Shown in pieces: positions 5,162 through 12,893 of a stretch of 20,295 nucleotides of DNA (the first letter of the stretch is position 1; each line of letters begins with the position of its first letter). The stretch lies in the NCBI GenBank assembly GCA_937900305.1, contig CALCCV010000286.1, positions 1 to 20,295 on the forward strand. The letters run 5' to 3'. A model generated the notes under the pieces. The model saw only the letters and a list, made by a program, of their open reading frames with translations, made no database searches and was not told the DNA's origin. Made by a program: the position numbers and the translations under genes. The stretch is from an uncultured Pseudobdellovibrionaceae bacterium (GTDB lineage Bacteria; Bdellovibrionota; Bdellovibrionia; Bdellovibrionales; Bdellovibrionaceae).

Positions 5162-7765
5162 ATGACCACTCAACGAACGCATTTGCGCGACTACCGGACT
5201 CCCCATTTTTCGGTGGAGTCCGTAAAACTTTCTTTTCAGATTTTTGCTGAGCACACGATCGTCACCAGCGAAATGCAAATGCAAGTGCTTCAATACGAGC
5301 CCATTTATTTTGATGGTCACGACTTCGAACTCTTGAGTTGGAAGATCAATGGCCAAGAGCCAAGGACCGAAGATTTCCAATTCCACAAAGAGGGTCTGGA
5401 AATCAAATCGAGTGGACTGTCTTTGGGCTCCTTGCAACTTGAATTCACGACGAAACTGCTTCCAAACCAAAACAAATCCCTCGAAGGGCTTTATGCTTCG
5501 GGCGGAAGTCTCGTCACCCAATGCGAATCGCAAGGCTTTCGCCGAATCACCTTTTATCCCGATCGTCCTGACGTGATGACTTTTTTCACGGTGCAAATTG
5601 AAGCTGATAAAAATCGCTTTCCCATTTTGCTGTCCAACGGGGATCGCACAGCGACCGAAGACGCTGGCGAGGGCCGTCACCGGGTCACTTGGCAAGACCC
5701 ATTTAAAAAACCTTCCTACCTATTTGCTTTAGTGGCCTGCGATTTGGGCGTGTTGAAAGACACGTTTACGACTCAATCGGGAAAGACCGTGAACCTCGAA
5801 ATTTATTGCAGCAAAGGCAACGAAACTAAATGCACTTTCGCAATGAAGGCCTTGCAAAAGGCCATGGCCTGGGACGAAAAAAAATATGGCCTGGAATATG
5901 ACTTGAAGACCTACATGATTGTGGCCATCGAAGATTTCAATGCCGGTGCGATGGAAAACAAGGGCTTGAACATTTTTAATGCCAAATACATCTTGGCTGA
6001 TCGAAAATCAGCCACCGACGTCATTTTCCAGTCGGTCGACGCCATCGTGGCCCACGAATACTTTCACAACTACACCGGCAATCGAGTGACCCTGCGAGAT
6101 TGGTTTCAACTGACTTTGAAGGAAGGGCTTACGGTTTATAGAGATCAGGAGTTTTCGGCCGACGTGTATGACCGTGGAGTCATGCGGGTCTACGACATTC
6201 AGCGATTGATGACCGAGCAATTTCCAGAAGACGACGGACCCAATAGCCACCCCATCAGACCGGACTCTTACCTTTCGGTTGACAATTTTTTTACCACAAC
6301 GATTTATGAAAAAGGCGCCGAGGTCATTCGGATGCTCGAAACCATTTTGGGCAAAGAGGCTTTTGCAACAGGTCTTAAACACTATTTGCAAAAGCACGAT
6401 GGCCAAGCCGTCACAGCCGAAGATTTTGTTCAGGCGTTGAGTGAATCGGCAGGCATTCCACTGCAAGATTTTTTGCCCTGGTATTCTGAATCCGGCACAC
6501 CTCGCATTCAGCTGAAAGAGGATTTCGACAGCAAAACCGGCATGATGAATGTGACATTTGAACAGAAACGAAAGTCTGAAAAACTCCCGTTGATGATTCC
6601 AATTAAATTTAAGGCCTATGTGGATGGCGACGAGATGCCTTGCCAAAACCGAGACATTCACATCAATTCAGAGCGGGAACGCATGTTCATTCTGAAAGAG
6701 AAACGCAAAACTTTCGTGGTGGGACCATTTCCAAAAAAACCGGTGATGACCTACCTGCATTCGCTATCGGCTCCAGTCCGCCTGCACCAGAATCGCAATG
6801 CGGAGGAATGGGCCCAGCAAGCTCGTCTCGAACAAGATGCCTTCGTCAAACTCGAAGCACTTCAAGAGCTCTGTTGCCAATACTGGCAAACCGAAAGTGA
6901 TCTCGATCTTAAAAATCTGCTGAGTGTACTTGAAACAGTTTTCAAAGGTGATTTTTCACCCTATTTGAAATCACTTCTTTTGCAGCTACCCGACGATGCC
7001 AGCCTGATTCAAAAGCTGAAGATCGATAGCTTCTCGCGCATCGATCAAATTCGCCAGCGTTTGGAAAAGGTGATCGGACATCACTTTATGCCGCACTTTA
7101 AAAAACTAGCCGCCATTCCTGTTCCCGATGGTTTGGACGTTTTGGCCATGGGCCAACGCTCGCTCATTGCCCGATGCCAATTCTATCTAGCTATGGCTGA
7201 AGATCGAGAAACTCTTTTGCAACTTCAAGCCCAGATGAAAAATCCCACCAGCATGACAGAAGAAATGGCGACCCTGGAGAGTCTGTCACAGCTAACCGAC
7301 TCTCCTCTTTTTGAAGAAGCCCTGATCGCGTTTCAAAACCGCTGGTCCACCAACAAGCTAGTGATGAATCAATGGCTCGAAATTCAAGCGCGCCAGCGGA
7401 GCCAACGATTGACCGAAAAGGTGAAGGCCCTCGTGGAGGGACCTCATTTTTCAATTGAAAATCCGAACAATGTTTATTCGTTGTTGAGAAATTATGGAAA
7501 AAATTGGAGTTCGTTTTATAGCCAATCCATTGAAAATTTTCGTTTCTTGCTGTCTCAAATTTCAAGAATCGATAAATTCAACCCCAGTGTAGCAGCCCGA
7601 CTCATCCCCTGCTTTCAATTTGTCGGACAGCTGCCGAAGACCGATCGCAGGGCTATCGAATCTCAATTTGCTGAAGTTTTGAAATCTGACCTTTCTAAAA
7701 ACTCGCGGGAACTACTTGAGGGCACTCACAAAGCCGTCGTAGCGAGTCTAGCGCTAGGTACTTGA
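5162..7765 (+). CDS. pepN: Aminopeptidase N (M1 family, PepN type)
   Basis: Zinc metallopeptidase of 867 aa, close to the 870 aa of E. coli PepN, removing N-terminal residues from peptides in the cytoplasm. Visible motifs are the N-terminal start THLRDYRTPHF (PepN-like), the exopeptidase motif GAMEN (262-266), and the zinc site HEYFH (H298, E299, H302) with E321 exactly 19 residues after the last His in LKEGLTVYRDQE. The catalytic Tyr is in TTIYEKGAEVIRML. The C-terminal half is the helical domain of this type. ATG 5162 is chosen because GGAG is 5 bases upstream and the resulting N-terminus matches PepN; a longer frame from TTG 5126 lacks a ribosome binding site. No signal peptide. Its last 40 bp overlap the convergent folE gene. 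Confidence 0.97.
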   Translation: MTTQRTHLRDYRTPHFSVESVKLSFQIFAEHTIVTSEMQMQVLQYEPIYFDGHDFELLSWKINGQEPRTEDFQFHKEGLEIKSSGLSLGSLQLEFTTKLLPNQNKSLEGLYASGGSLVTQCESQGFRRITFYPDRPDVMTFFTVQIEADKNRFPILLSNGDRTATEDAGEGRHRVTWQDPFKKPSYLFALVACDLGVLKDTFTTQSGKTVNLEIYCSKGNETKCTFAMKALQKAMAWDEKKYGLEYDLKTYMIVAIEDFNAGAMENKGLNIFNAKYILADRKSATDVIFQSVDAIVAHEYFHNYTGNRVTLRDWFQLTLKEGLTVYRDQEFSADVYDRGVMRVYDIQRLMTEQFPEDDGPNSHPIRPDSYLSVDNFFTTTIYEKGAEVIRMLETILGKEAFATGLKHYLQKHDGQAVTAEDFVQALSESAGIPLQDFLPWYSESGTPRIQLKEDFDSKTGMMNVTFEQKRKSEKLPLMIPIKFKAYVDGDEMPCQNRDIHINSERERMFILKEKRKTFVVGPFPKKPVMTYLHSLSAPVRLHQNRNAEEWAQQARLEQDAFVKLEALQELCCQYWQTESDLDLKNLLSVLETVFKGDFSPYLKSLLLQLPDDASLIQKLKIDSFSRIDQIRQRLEKVIGHHFMPHFKKLAAIPVPDGLDVLAMGQRSLIARCQFYLAMAEDRETLLQLQAQMKNPTSMTEEMATLESLSQLTDSPLFEEALIAFQNRWSTNKLVMNQWLEIQARQRSQRLTEKVKALVEGPHFSIENPNNVYSLLRNYGKNWSSFYSQSIENFRFLLSQISRIDKFNPSVAARLIPCFQFVGQLPKTDRRAIESQFAEVLKSDLSKNSRELLEGTHKAVVASLALGT

Positions 7766-8577
7766 GTTAGAAACTCAGAGCGCGTGGCCAGATTACTTTT
7801 AAAATCGCCACGCAAATCACAGGTGACCGTCACGCTCTGAGCATCTTGAATTCCCCGAGCAATCACGCAATAATGTTTGGCCTGAATACTGACGGCCACG
7901 TGGGGAGTGTCCAAAATGATTTCCAAGCAGTCGGCAATCTGTTTCGTCAGACGTTCTTGAACCTGTGGTCGGCGTGAGAAAAAATCCACAATCCGGTTGA
8001 TTTTTGAAAGTCCGATGATTTGTTTTTTGGGTATGTAGGCAATTGTCGCAAACCCGTCGATCGTTTGAAAGTGATGCTCGCATTGAGACAAAACTTCGAC
8101 CGATTTGACCAAAATCATTTGATCATACTTCATTTTATTTTCAATCGTGGTGATGTCTGGAAAATTGTGTCGATTCAATCCACCGAAAATCTCTTTGACA
8201 TACATTTTCGCCACCCGCTGTGGCGTTTTGTAGAGACTATCATCATCGAGATCCAAACCTAAAATTTTCATGATCTCAGTGAAGTGCGATGTGATTTGGG
8301 CAATCTTATCCTCCTCAGTCAAACCATTTTTCACAACGGGCGTCGGCACCACCTGCGACAGGATTTTCTTAACTCTAGCCGACTTCTCGGTCCCGCTGGA
8401 TGGCGTGGACCGAGAGCGAGAGGGACCTGCAGCCAACGATCCTGGGTTGGGAGACAAGAGTTCTAAAGATTTCGGCGCTGCTTTTGGGGGTTTTGGAGAT
8501 TTTCCAGCCTTTAGCTCCTGGGTTTCCTTCGCGATTTTCTTCGCGATTTTCTTTGCAGTTTTCTTATTTTTTTTCAT
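7726..8577 (-). CDS. folE: GTP cyclohydrolase I with long basic N-terminal extension
   Basis: FolE opens the GTP ring to give 7,8-dihydroneopterin triphosphate, the first step to tetrahydrofolate and other pterins. 283 aa from ATG 8577. The catalytic domain covers about 83-275 and is close to the E. coli enzyme: CEHHF (zinc ligands C166 and H169), AYIPKKQIIGLSKINRIV, RRPQVQERLT, and HYCV (third zinc ligand C237) followed by ARGIQDAQ. Residues 1-80 are an extra tail rich in Lys, Ala, Ser and Pro (TAKKIAKKIAK), resembling histone H1-like tails; E. coli FolE lacks it. AAGG lies 7 bases before ATG 8577. The upstream GTG 8637 is rejected because the predicted promoter start (about 8611) lies downstream of it. 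The gene overlaps pepN by 40 bp at the 3' end. Confidence 0.96.
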   Translation of the reverse strand: MKKNKKTAKKIAKKIAKETQELKAGKSPKPPKAAPKSLELLSPNPGSLAAGPSRSRSTPSSGTEKSARVKKILSQVVPTPVVKNGLTEEDKIAQITSHFTEIMKILGLDLDDDSLYKTPQRVAKMYVKEIFGGLNRHNFPDITTIENKMKYDQMILVKSVEVLSQCEHHFQTIDGFATIAYIPKKQIIGLSKINRIVDFFSRRPQVQERLTKQIADCLEIILDTPHVAVSIQAKHYCVIARGIQDAQSVTVTCDLRGDFKSNLATRSEFLTQVPSARLATTAL

Positions 8578-8596
8578 CTCGCACCTTCCATAGACC

Positions 8597-8625
8597 TTGC
8601 GGTCACCAGCGAAGCTCCCTATACT
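8597..8625 (+). promoter_or_regulatory. Predicted promoter of the Hsp70-like gene
   Basis: TTGCGG (8597-8602) and TATACT (8620-8625; 5 of 6 to TATAAT) with a 17-base spacer. The start of transcription would be at about 8632, giving a leader of only about 8 bases without a Shine-Dalgarno. It overlaps the folE promoter on the other strand. Confidence 0.5.
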
Positions 8626-8646
8626 AGAAATCTTCACCTATGACAA
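8618..8646 (-). promoter_or_regulatory. Predicted promoter of folE
   Basis: Read on the minus strand: TTGTCA (8646-8641; 5 of 6 to TTGACA), a 17-base spacer and TATAGG (8623-8618). Transcription would start near 8611, giving a 34-base leader that contains the AAGG site before ATG 8577. The -10 elements of both divergent promoters share bases 8620-8623, so polymerases should compete for the site. Confidence 0.45.
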
Positions 8647-9932
8647 ACGATACAGTTCTCGCCATTGATTTTGGCACCAGTAACTCCCTGGTGGGCGCCT
8701 ACTCCGACGGAAAAATTCTGCCGGCGCTATCGCTTGACCCCACCGCGGAAGATCCCTCGCTCTTACGGACACTCCTCTATTTTCCGGATGAGACGACCTG
8801 TTTTTATGGGCACGAGGCGATTCGAGAGTACCTCGCAAACGATTTAGAAGGTCGATTGTTTCGCTCATTCAAATCCCATCTGCCCAATCAACAATATCTG
8901 GGAACTGTGATTGGCACTCGCATTTGGACTTTAGAGAACATGGTTGGCCTGTTTTTGCTTGAAATGAAAAAGCGAGCCGAGACTTTTTTGGGTCACAAAG
9001 TGACAAAGGCCATTGTCGGAAGGCCAGCTCGTTATTCCATGGATGCGGCCAAGGATGAGTTCGCACTGGTTCGCATGCGAAGAGCTTGTGAATTTGCCGG
9101 ATTCACTGACTTTCGCTTTGTTCCCGAACCACTGGCCGCCGCATTTGACTACCAAAAAAAATTGACCGAAACAAAATTGGTTCTGATCGGAGACTTTGGC
9201 GGCGGAACTTCCGATTTCACCCTCATTCGGTTGGCTCCCAAGGGCTTCAAAAAGGAAGATGTTTTGTCGATCGAAGGGTGCCCACTTGCGGGCGATGCTT
9301 TTGATAGCACCTTTATGACCCACCGACTTGATCGCCATTTCGGAGCAAAGGCCGCCTACCAACTACCGATGTCCAGCAACCTGTTACGAATGCCACCATT
9401 GATTGCTCAACGACTTCAACACCCCGCTCACATCGTCCACCTCACGGAAAAAGAAACCTTTCAATTTTTGAAAGAGGTTCAAAAGTGTGCGATGGGTCCA
9501 AATGACAAAATGGCTCTCGAGCGGCTTTTCACTCTACTGGAAGATCAACAAATTTTTTCGTTTTTCGAGGCGATTGAGCGAACCAAAAAGACTCTGTCGC
9601 ATGCAGAAAATGCCCACTTCCATTTCGATTATCCAGGTCTGGAGATGAGCGAAGAATTTACCGCCAGTGAATTTTTCGATTGGTCTGAAGGGGTGAGGCA
9701 ACCGATCTTCAGCTCTTTGGATCGTTGTTTTGAATTGGCCAACGTGAGTCCCGCGGAAGTCGATCTGGTTTGCCTCACTGGCGGAACCGCAAAGACACCG
9801 TTTATCAGAGAAGAATTTGTTAAGCGCTTCGGCGAAGAAAAACTTCTCACTCAGTCCCACTTTCACTCCGTACTGGGGGGCTTGAGCGAGGCCGCCAAGC
9901 TTTGGAGCGAACAACCTGATTCTTTCAACTAG
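8640..9932 (+). CDS. Hsp70-like ATPase without substrate-binding domain (YegD-like)
   Basis: 430 aa of the actin/Hsp70 ATPase fold. Phosphate-1 motif AIDFGTSNSLVGAY (8-21), a connecting region with AIVGRPARYS (124-133), the helix VPEPLAAAFDY (161-171), phosphate-2 IGDFGGGTSDFTLI (183-196) and the adenosine motif LVCLTGGTAKTPF (376-388). After the nucleotide-binding domain only a short tail remains, so the beta-sandwich substrate-binding domain and helical lid of DnaK are missing. E. coli YegD (450 aa) has the same layout; its function is not well defined. ATG 8640 has no Shine-Dalgarno and the predicted transcript start is about 8 bases upstream. It diverges from folE and ends 14 bp from the convergent LysR gene. 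No DnaJ or GrpE gene is nearby. Confidence 0.9.
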   Translation: MTNDTVLAIDFGTSNSLVGAYSDGKILPALSLDPTAEDPSLLRTLLYFPDETTCFYGHEAIREYLANDLEGRLFRSFKSHLPNQQYLGTVIGTRIWTLENMVGLFLLEMKKRAETFLGHKVTKAIVGRPARYSMDAAKDEFALVRMRRACEFAGFTDFRFVPEPLAAAFDYQKKLTETKLVLIGDFGGGTSDFTLIRLAPKGFKKEDVLSIEGCPLAGDAFDSTFMTHRLDRHFGAKAAYQLPMSSNLLRMPPLIAQRLQHPAHIVHLTEKETFQFLKEVQKCAMGPNDKMALERLFTLLEDQQIFSFFEAIERTKKTLSHAENAHFHFDYPGLEMSEEFTASEFFDWSEGVRQPIFSSLDRCFELANVSPAEVDLVCLTGGTAKTPFIREEFVKRFGEEKLLTQSHFHSVLGGLSEAAKLWSEQPDSFN

Positions 9933-9946
9933 ACAAAGTATCCCGT

Positions 9947-10831
9947 TTAAATTTGCAAGGACTTCATCAGGCGACTAGAGATTGGATTTTCGATCTTGCG
10001 AGAGGCCGAGACTAAAAAAATCTCTTCAAATACTCCTGGCAATCGGCCCAAGTCGATGAGATCTCCTTTGCTGACAGAATCTCTAACGCTGATTTCGGTC
10101 ACGGGCAAGATTCCCATTCCATCTACCCCGAGGAGTTTTTGCAGGCTTGTGTCTTGAGTTTCGGCAACGATGTTCAAGGATTGATTGGCGGACTCAAAGT
10201 AGTGCTCGAGATCCAAGCGCAATTTGCTGTCTTTAGTTGGCAAGATCATGGGAACTTTATCCAACGACTTGGGAAAATTTTTGCGCAAATTTTTAAAGGA
10301 AGGGGCGCCGTACATAGAAACCGGAATTTTTGCAAGACTTCGAGCAAATAGGTTTGGACCATCTATGGACGAAGGCGAGTAATTGGCGATGAAAAGATCA
10401 ATCTGGTGAAGCGAGAGCTGTCGAATCAGCTCGTCACCCTTGCCCTCTAATATCGAAATTGAGCAGGGCGCGATTTCGAGCGCGGCCTTCACGACTTTTA
10501 AAACGACAGCTTTCGGGACACTATCCAAAGCGCCAATCTGTACGTGAGCTCGACTGGAGTCCATCCGATCATGCAGAACTTCCAGCATCTCGGCACCCAG
10601 CCGAAAAATTTCATTGGCGTATTTGAGCGCCATTCTTCCGGATTCGTTGAGAATGAGCTTTTTGTGTTTGCGCTCGAAGAGCTGAACTTCAAGGGTGTCC
10701 TCGAACTGTTTGAGCTGGGCACTGAGAGTGGGTTGACCCAAACGAAGTTTCACCGACGCTTTGGCGATACTTCCCTCTGTGGCGATGACACGAAAATAGT
10801 TGAGGTGATGATAGTTGATCCAAGGATTCAC
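9947..10831 (-). CDS. LysR-family transcriptional regulator (NhaR-like)
   Basis: 294 aa, standard LysR size. The N-terminus WINYHHLNYFRVIATEGSIA and the helix-turn-helix LRLGQPTLSAQLKQFEDTL closely follow the pattern of NhaR, the sodium-responsive regulator of E. coli, and differ from most LysR proteins in the Asn-Tyr-His-His-Leu-x-Tyr-Phe opening. The C-terminal effector domain (about 92-290) has the usual two alpha/beta lobes, including GVDGMGILPVTEI. Target and effector are unknown; no nhaA-like antiporter is in the window. The start is GTG 10831 with GGAG 8 bases upstream. It lies 46 bp downstream of the iron-permease family gene on the same strand and may be co-transcribed with it. Confidence 0.9.
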   Translation of the reverse strand: MNPWINYHHLNYFRVIATEGSIAKASVKLRLGQPTLSAQLKQFEDTLEVQLFERKHKKLILNESGRMALKYANEIFRLGAEMLEVLHDRMDSSRAHVQIGALDSVPKAVVLKVVKAALEIAPCSISILEGKGDELIRQLSLHQIDLFIANYSPSSIDGPNLFARSLAKIPVSMYGAPSFKNLRKNFPKSLDKVPMILPTKDSKLRLDLEHYFESANQSLNIVAETQDTSLQKLLGVDGMGILPVTEISVRDSVSKGDLIDLGRLPGVFEEIFLVSASRKIENPISSRLMKSLQI

Positions 10832-10877
10832 TGAGAACTCTCCAACGACAAAGGCAATACCGATTTTATTTGCACGT

Positions 10878-11285
10878 TCATTCGAGTCCTAAGTCAGATT
10901 CACCAGTGCGAAGATCTTTTCGGGCGCTCGTTGCCAACTTCTCATACTTGGCGCGAATCAATTCCAATTCGCGCTCTTCCAACTCTTCCAGATCGAGCAA
11001 AGAGTTGTGCGCCCCTTCGCTGACTCGAATCAACTCATCCAACTTCAATTGAATGGCGGCCGAATCACGATTTTGTGCATTTTGAATCAAAAAAACCATC
11101 AAAAAAGTGATGATAGTGGTGCTCGTATTGACCACCAGTTGCCAAGTGTCGCTAAAACCAAATAGCGGACCACAGAGGGCCCACACTATGATGATCATGC
11201 AAGCCAGGCCAAAGGTGGCGGGCTCGCCAGTGGCGTGGGCAGCGGACTTTGCAATTTTTCCGAAGAGTGATCTTTTCTGACTCAT
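10878..11285 (-). CDS. Low-affinity iron permease family protein (small membrane protein)
   Basis: 135 aa with two membrane segments (about 24-44 and 49-68) and a charged, probably coiled-coil C-terminus (95-120, rich in Glu/Leu/Arg). The stretch MVFLIQNAQNRDSAAIQLKL is the hallmark of the Pfam 'low affinity iron permease' family, named after yeast Fet4. Bacterial members are much shorter and no transport activity follows from the sequence alone; two helices would need oligomerisation to form a pore. ATG 11285 is chosen because GGAGG lies 9 bases upstream; the frame is open further upstream but without a ribosome binding site. It is 78 bp after cheB on the same strand, with a small inverted repeat in between. 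A link to the iron/peroxide module is possible but unsupported. Confidence 0.85.
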   Translation of the reverse strand: MSQKRSLFGKIAKSAAHATGEPATFGLACMIIIVWALCGPLFGFSDTWQLVVNTSTTIITFLMVFLIQNAQNRDSAAIQLKLDELIRVSEGAHNSLLDLEELEERELELIRAKYEKLATSARKDLRTGESDLGLE

Positions 11286-11304
11286 TATCTTACGCCTCCA
11301 ACTA

Positions 11305-11322
11305 GCGTAATTCTTATTACGC
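11305..11322. repeat. 7-bp inverted repeat in the cheB/iron-permease gap
   Basis: GCGTAAT, loop TCTT, ATTACGC. No T-run follows on the minus strand, so a terminator is unlikely. It lies just upstream of the iron-permease Shine-Dalgarno. TTTTCTGACTCAT (11273-11285) also has reverse-complement partners in 11327-11341, so the whole gap can fold. Confidence 0.6.
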
Positions 11323-11363
11323 GATATCAGAAAATGAGTCATGCGAAAATTTTCTTACGAGGT

Positions 11364-12893
11364 TTAGGCGGCTTTCTTAGCAAGCAAAGAAAAGATCTTT
11401 GCGCCCACTTCATCGAGAGGCAAGATGTGTTCAGCTCCGCCGCGCTCGATGGCCGCCTTCGGCATACCAAAGACAACGCAAGTTTGCTCATTTTGAGCAA
11501 TTGTCGGTGAACCTTTTTTCTTCATCTCAACCAAGCCTCGAGCTCCGTCGTCGCCCATACCTGTTAATAAGATGCCAATTGATTTTTTGCCAACCACTTC
11601 GGCCACCGAGTTAAATAAAACATCGACGGAAGGTTTGTGACGGTTGACGGGCGGAGTGTCTTCAATCCGCAATCTCAACTCACCATTGGCCATGATCACT
11701 CGCATTTGAAAACCGCCTGGAGCAATCAAAACTCGATTTGGTTTCACCGGCTCATTGTCTTTCGCCTCAGCCACTTCAAAGGCAAACATGTCATTGAGAC
11801 GATTGGCAAAGGCTGCCGAAAAAACCGGAGGAATGTGCTGCGTGATGACGACAGGTGGAATCTGATCGGGAAAGGTGCTGAGCACATGTTTAATCGCTTC
11901 AGTTCCGCCTGTCGATGCCCCGATGGCGATCAGCACATTTGAAAGCCCGTGGCCACTGCCGCTCACCTTCGTGATTGCTGGCGCGCCAGAGGTGCGATTG
12001 CTTTTTTTGGCCACCGCCGCTGCTTTGATCTTTTCAATAATGACGGGCGCCAGTGCCTTCAACTCAGCAAACGACGGCTTTTGAATGTAATCAACGGCAC
12101 CAATTTCGAGAGCCTTGAACACTTGGTCGCTCTCGGCCAAACTGATGGACGTCACCATGACTGTGGGTATGTGATAGAGAGGTTGAATTTTTTTAAGCAA
12201 TGTCACGCCATCCATTTCGGGCATATGGATGTCGAGCGTGATCACATCTGGTTTAGTGGAAACAATCAAACCTTCCACTTCCGAAGGTCGCGCGGCTTTG
12301 CCCACAATTTTTATCATTGGGTCTTGGCATAAAATCTTTTCTAGAAGATCGCGAATGGTCGCCGAATCGTCGACGATAAGGACCTTTACGACTTTGTTTT
12401 CTGCATCTCCACTCGATTTGATCAACTGAAGATTTGACGCCGAGGCCGCCGTTGGTGACGTTGAAACTGTCTTCGCAGTGGCTTCGGTGCCTTTAGGCGC
12501 ATTAGTGTTTGCTCCAATTCTCAAGCGATTGGATTCGTTCAAAAAAAAGGTCTCATGATCGCCGATCTGTTTCTTTACAATCTTCTTTTCCGTCAATCGA
12601 AGTTGAGCGACCCAATCTTCTACAGAGGAAAGATGACTTTGATCGCAAATGCATTTTAAAATGAGATTTCCGTGAAAACCTTTGTCAATGAAGAGTGGAT
12701 GATGCGACAAAGTTTTCAATATATTGTCCGCATTGGCTGTGACTGGAATCAATACGCAAAGAGTTTTTTGCGCCAAGGGAGAATGGAGCACTAAAAATGA
12801 TCCTCTGTCGACCACAGCGTGCGCAATTTGTTGCCCCTCTAAAACATAAACTCGAGAGGGTGATATAGCAATGGTCTGATCTGTTTGACTCAT
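11364..12893 (-). CDS. cheB: Chemotaxis methylesterase CheB with extra N-terminal domain
   Basis: CheB removes methyl groups from chemoreceptor glutamates and resets adaptation; its receiver is phosphorylated by CheA. 509 aa versus about 350 in typical CheB. Domains: residues 12-127, an extra domain discussed under findings; 128-165, a Thr/Ala/Ser linker; 170-290, receiver with D175/D176 and phospho-acceptor D221 in TLDIHMPEMDG and Lys in YIQKPS; about 315-509, methylesterase with the catalytic triad S327 (IGASTGG), H353 (TQHIPP) and D449 (LTGMGDDG). All catalytic residues are present. The ATG overlaps the cheR stop as ATGA, with GAGGTGG a few bases upstream, so translation is coupled. Confidence 0.95.
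   Translation of the reverse strand: MSQTDQTIAISPSRVYVLEGQQIAHAVVDRGSFLVLHSPLAQKTLCVLIPVTANADNILKTLSHHPLFIDKGFHGNLILKCICDQSHLSSVEDWVAQLRLTEKKIVKKQIGDHETFFLNESNRLRIGANTNAPKGTEATAKTVSTSPTAASASNLQLIKSSGDAENKVVKVLIVDDSATIRDLLEKILCQDPMIKIVGKAARPSEVEGLIVSTKPDVITLDIHMPEMDGVTLLKKIQPLYHIPTVMVTSISLAESDQVFKALEIGAVDYIQKPSFAELKALAPVIIEKIKAAAVAKKSNRTSGAPAITKVSGSGHGLSNVLIAIGASTGGTEAIKHVLSTFPDQIPPVVITQHIPPVFSAAFANRLNDMFAFEVAEAKDNEPVKPNRVLIAPGGFQMRVIMANGELRLRIEDTPPVNRHKPSVDVLFNSVAEVVGKKSIGILLTGMGDDGARGLVEMKKKGSPTIAQNEQTCVVFGMPKAAIERGGAEHILPLDEVGAKIFSLLAKKAA

Noticed and set aside
5000..5695. 231-codon open frame on the minus strand inside ahpD/pepN
   Set aside because: It lies opposite clearly identified genes, shows no recognisable domain and has no ribosome binding site; a shadow frame.
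6008..6661. 217-codon open frame on the minus strand inside pepN
   Set aside because: It lies opposite the catalytic core of PepN, with a composition typical of reverse-complement shadows.
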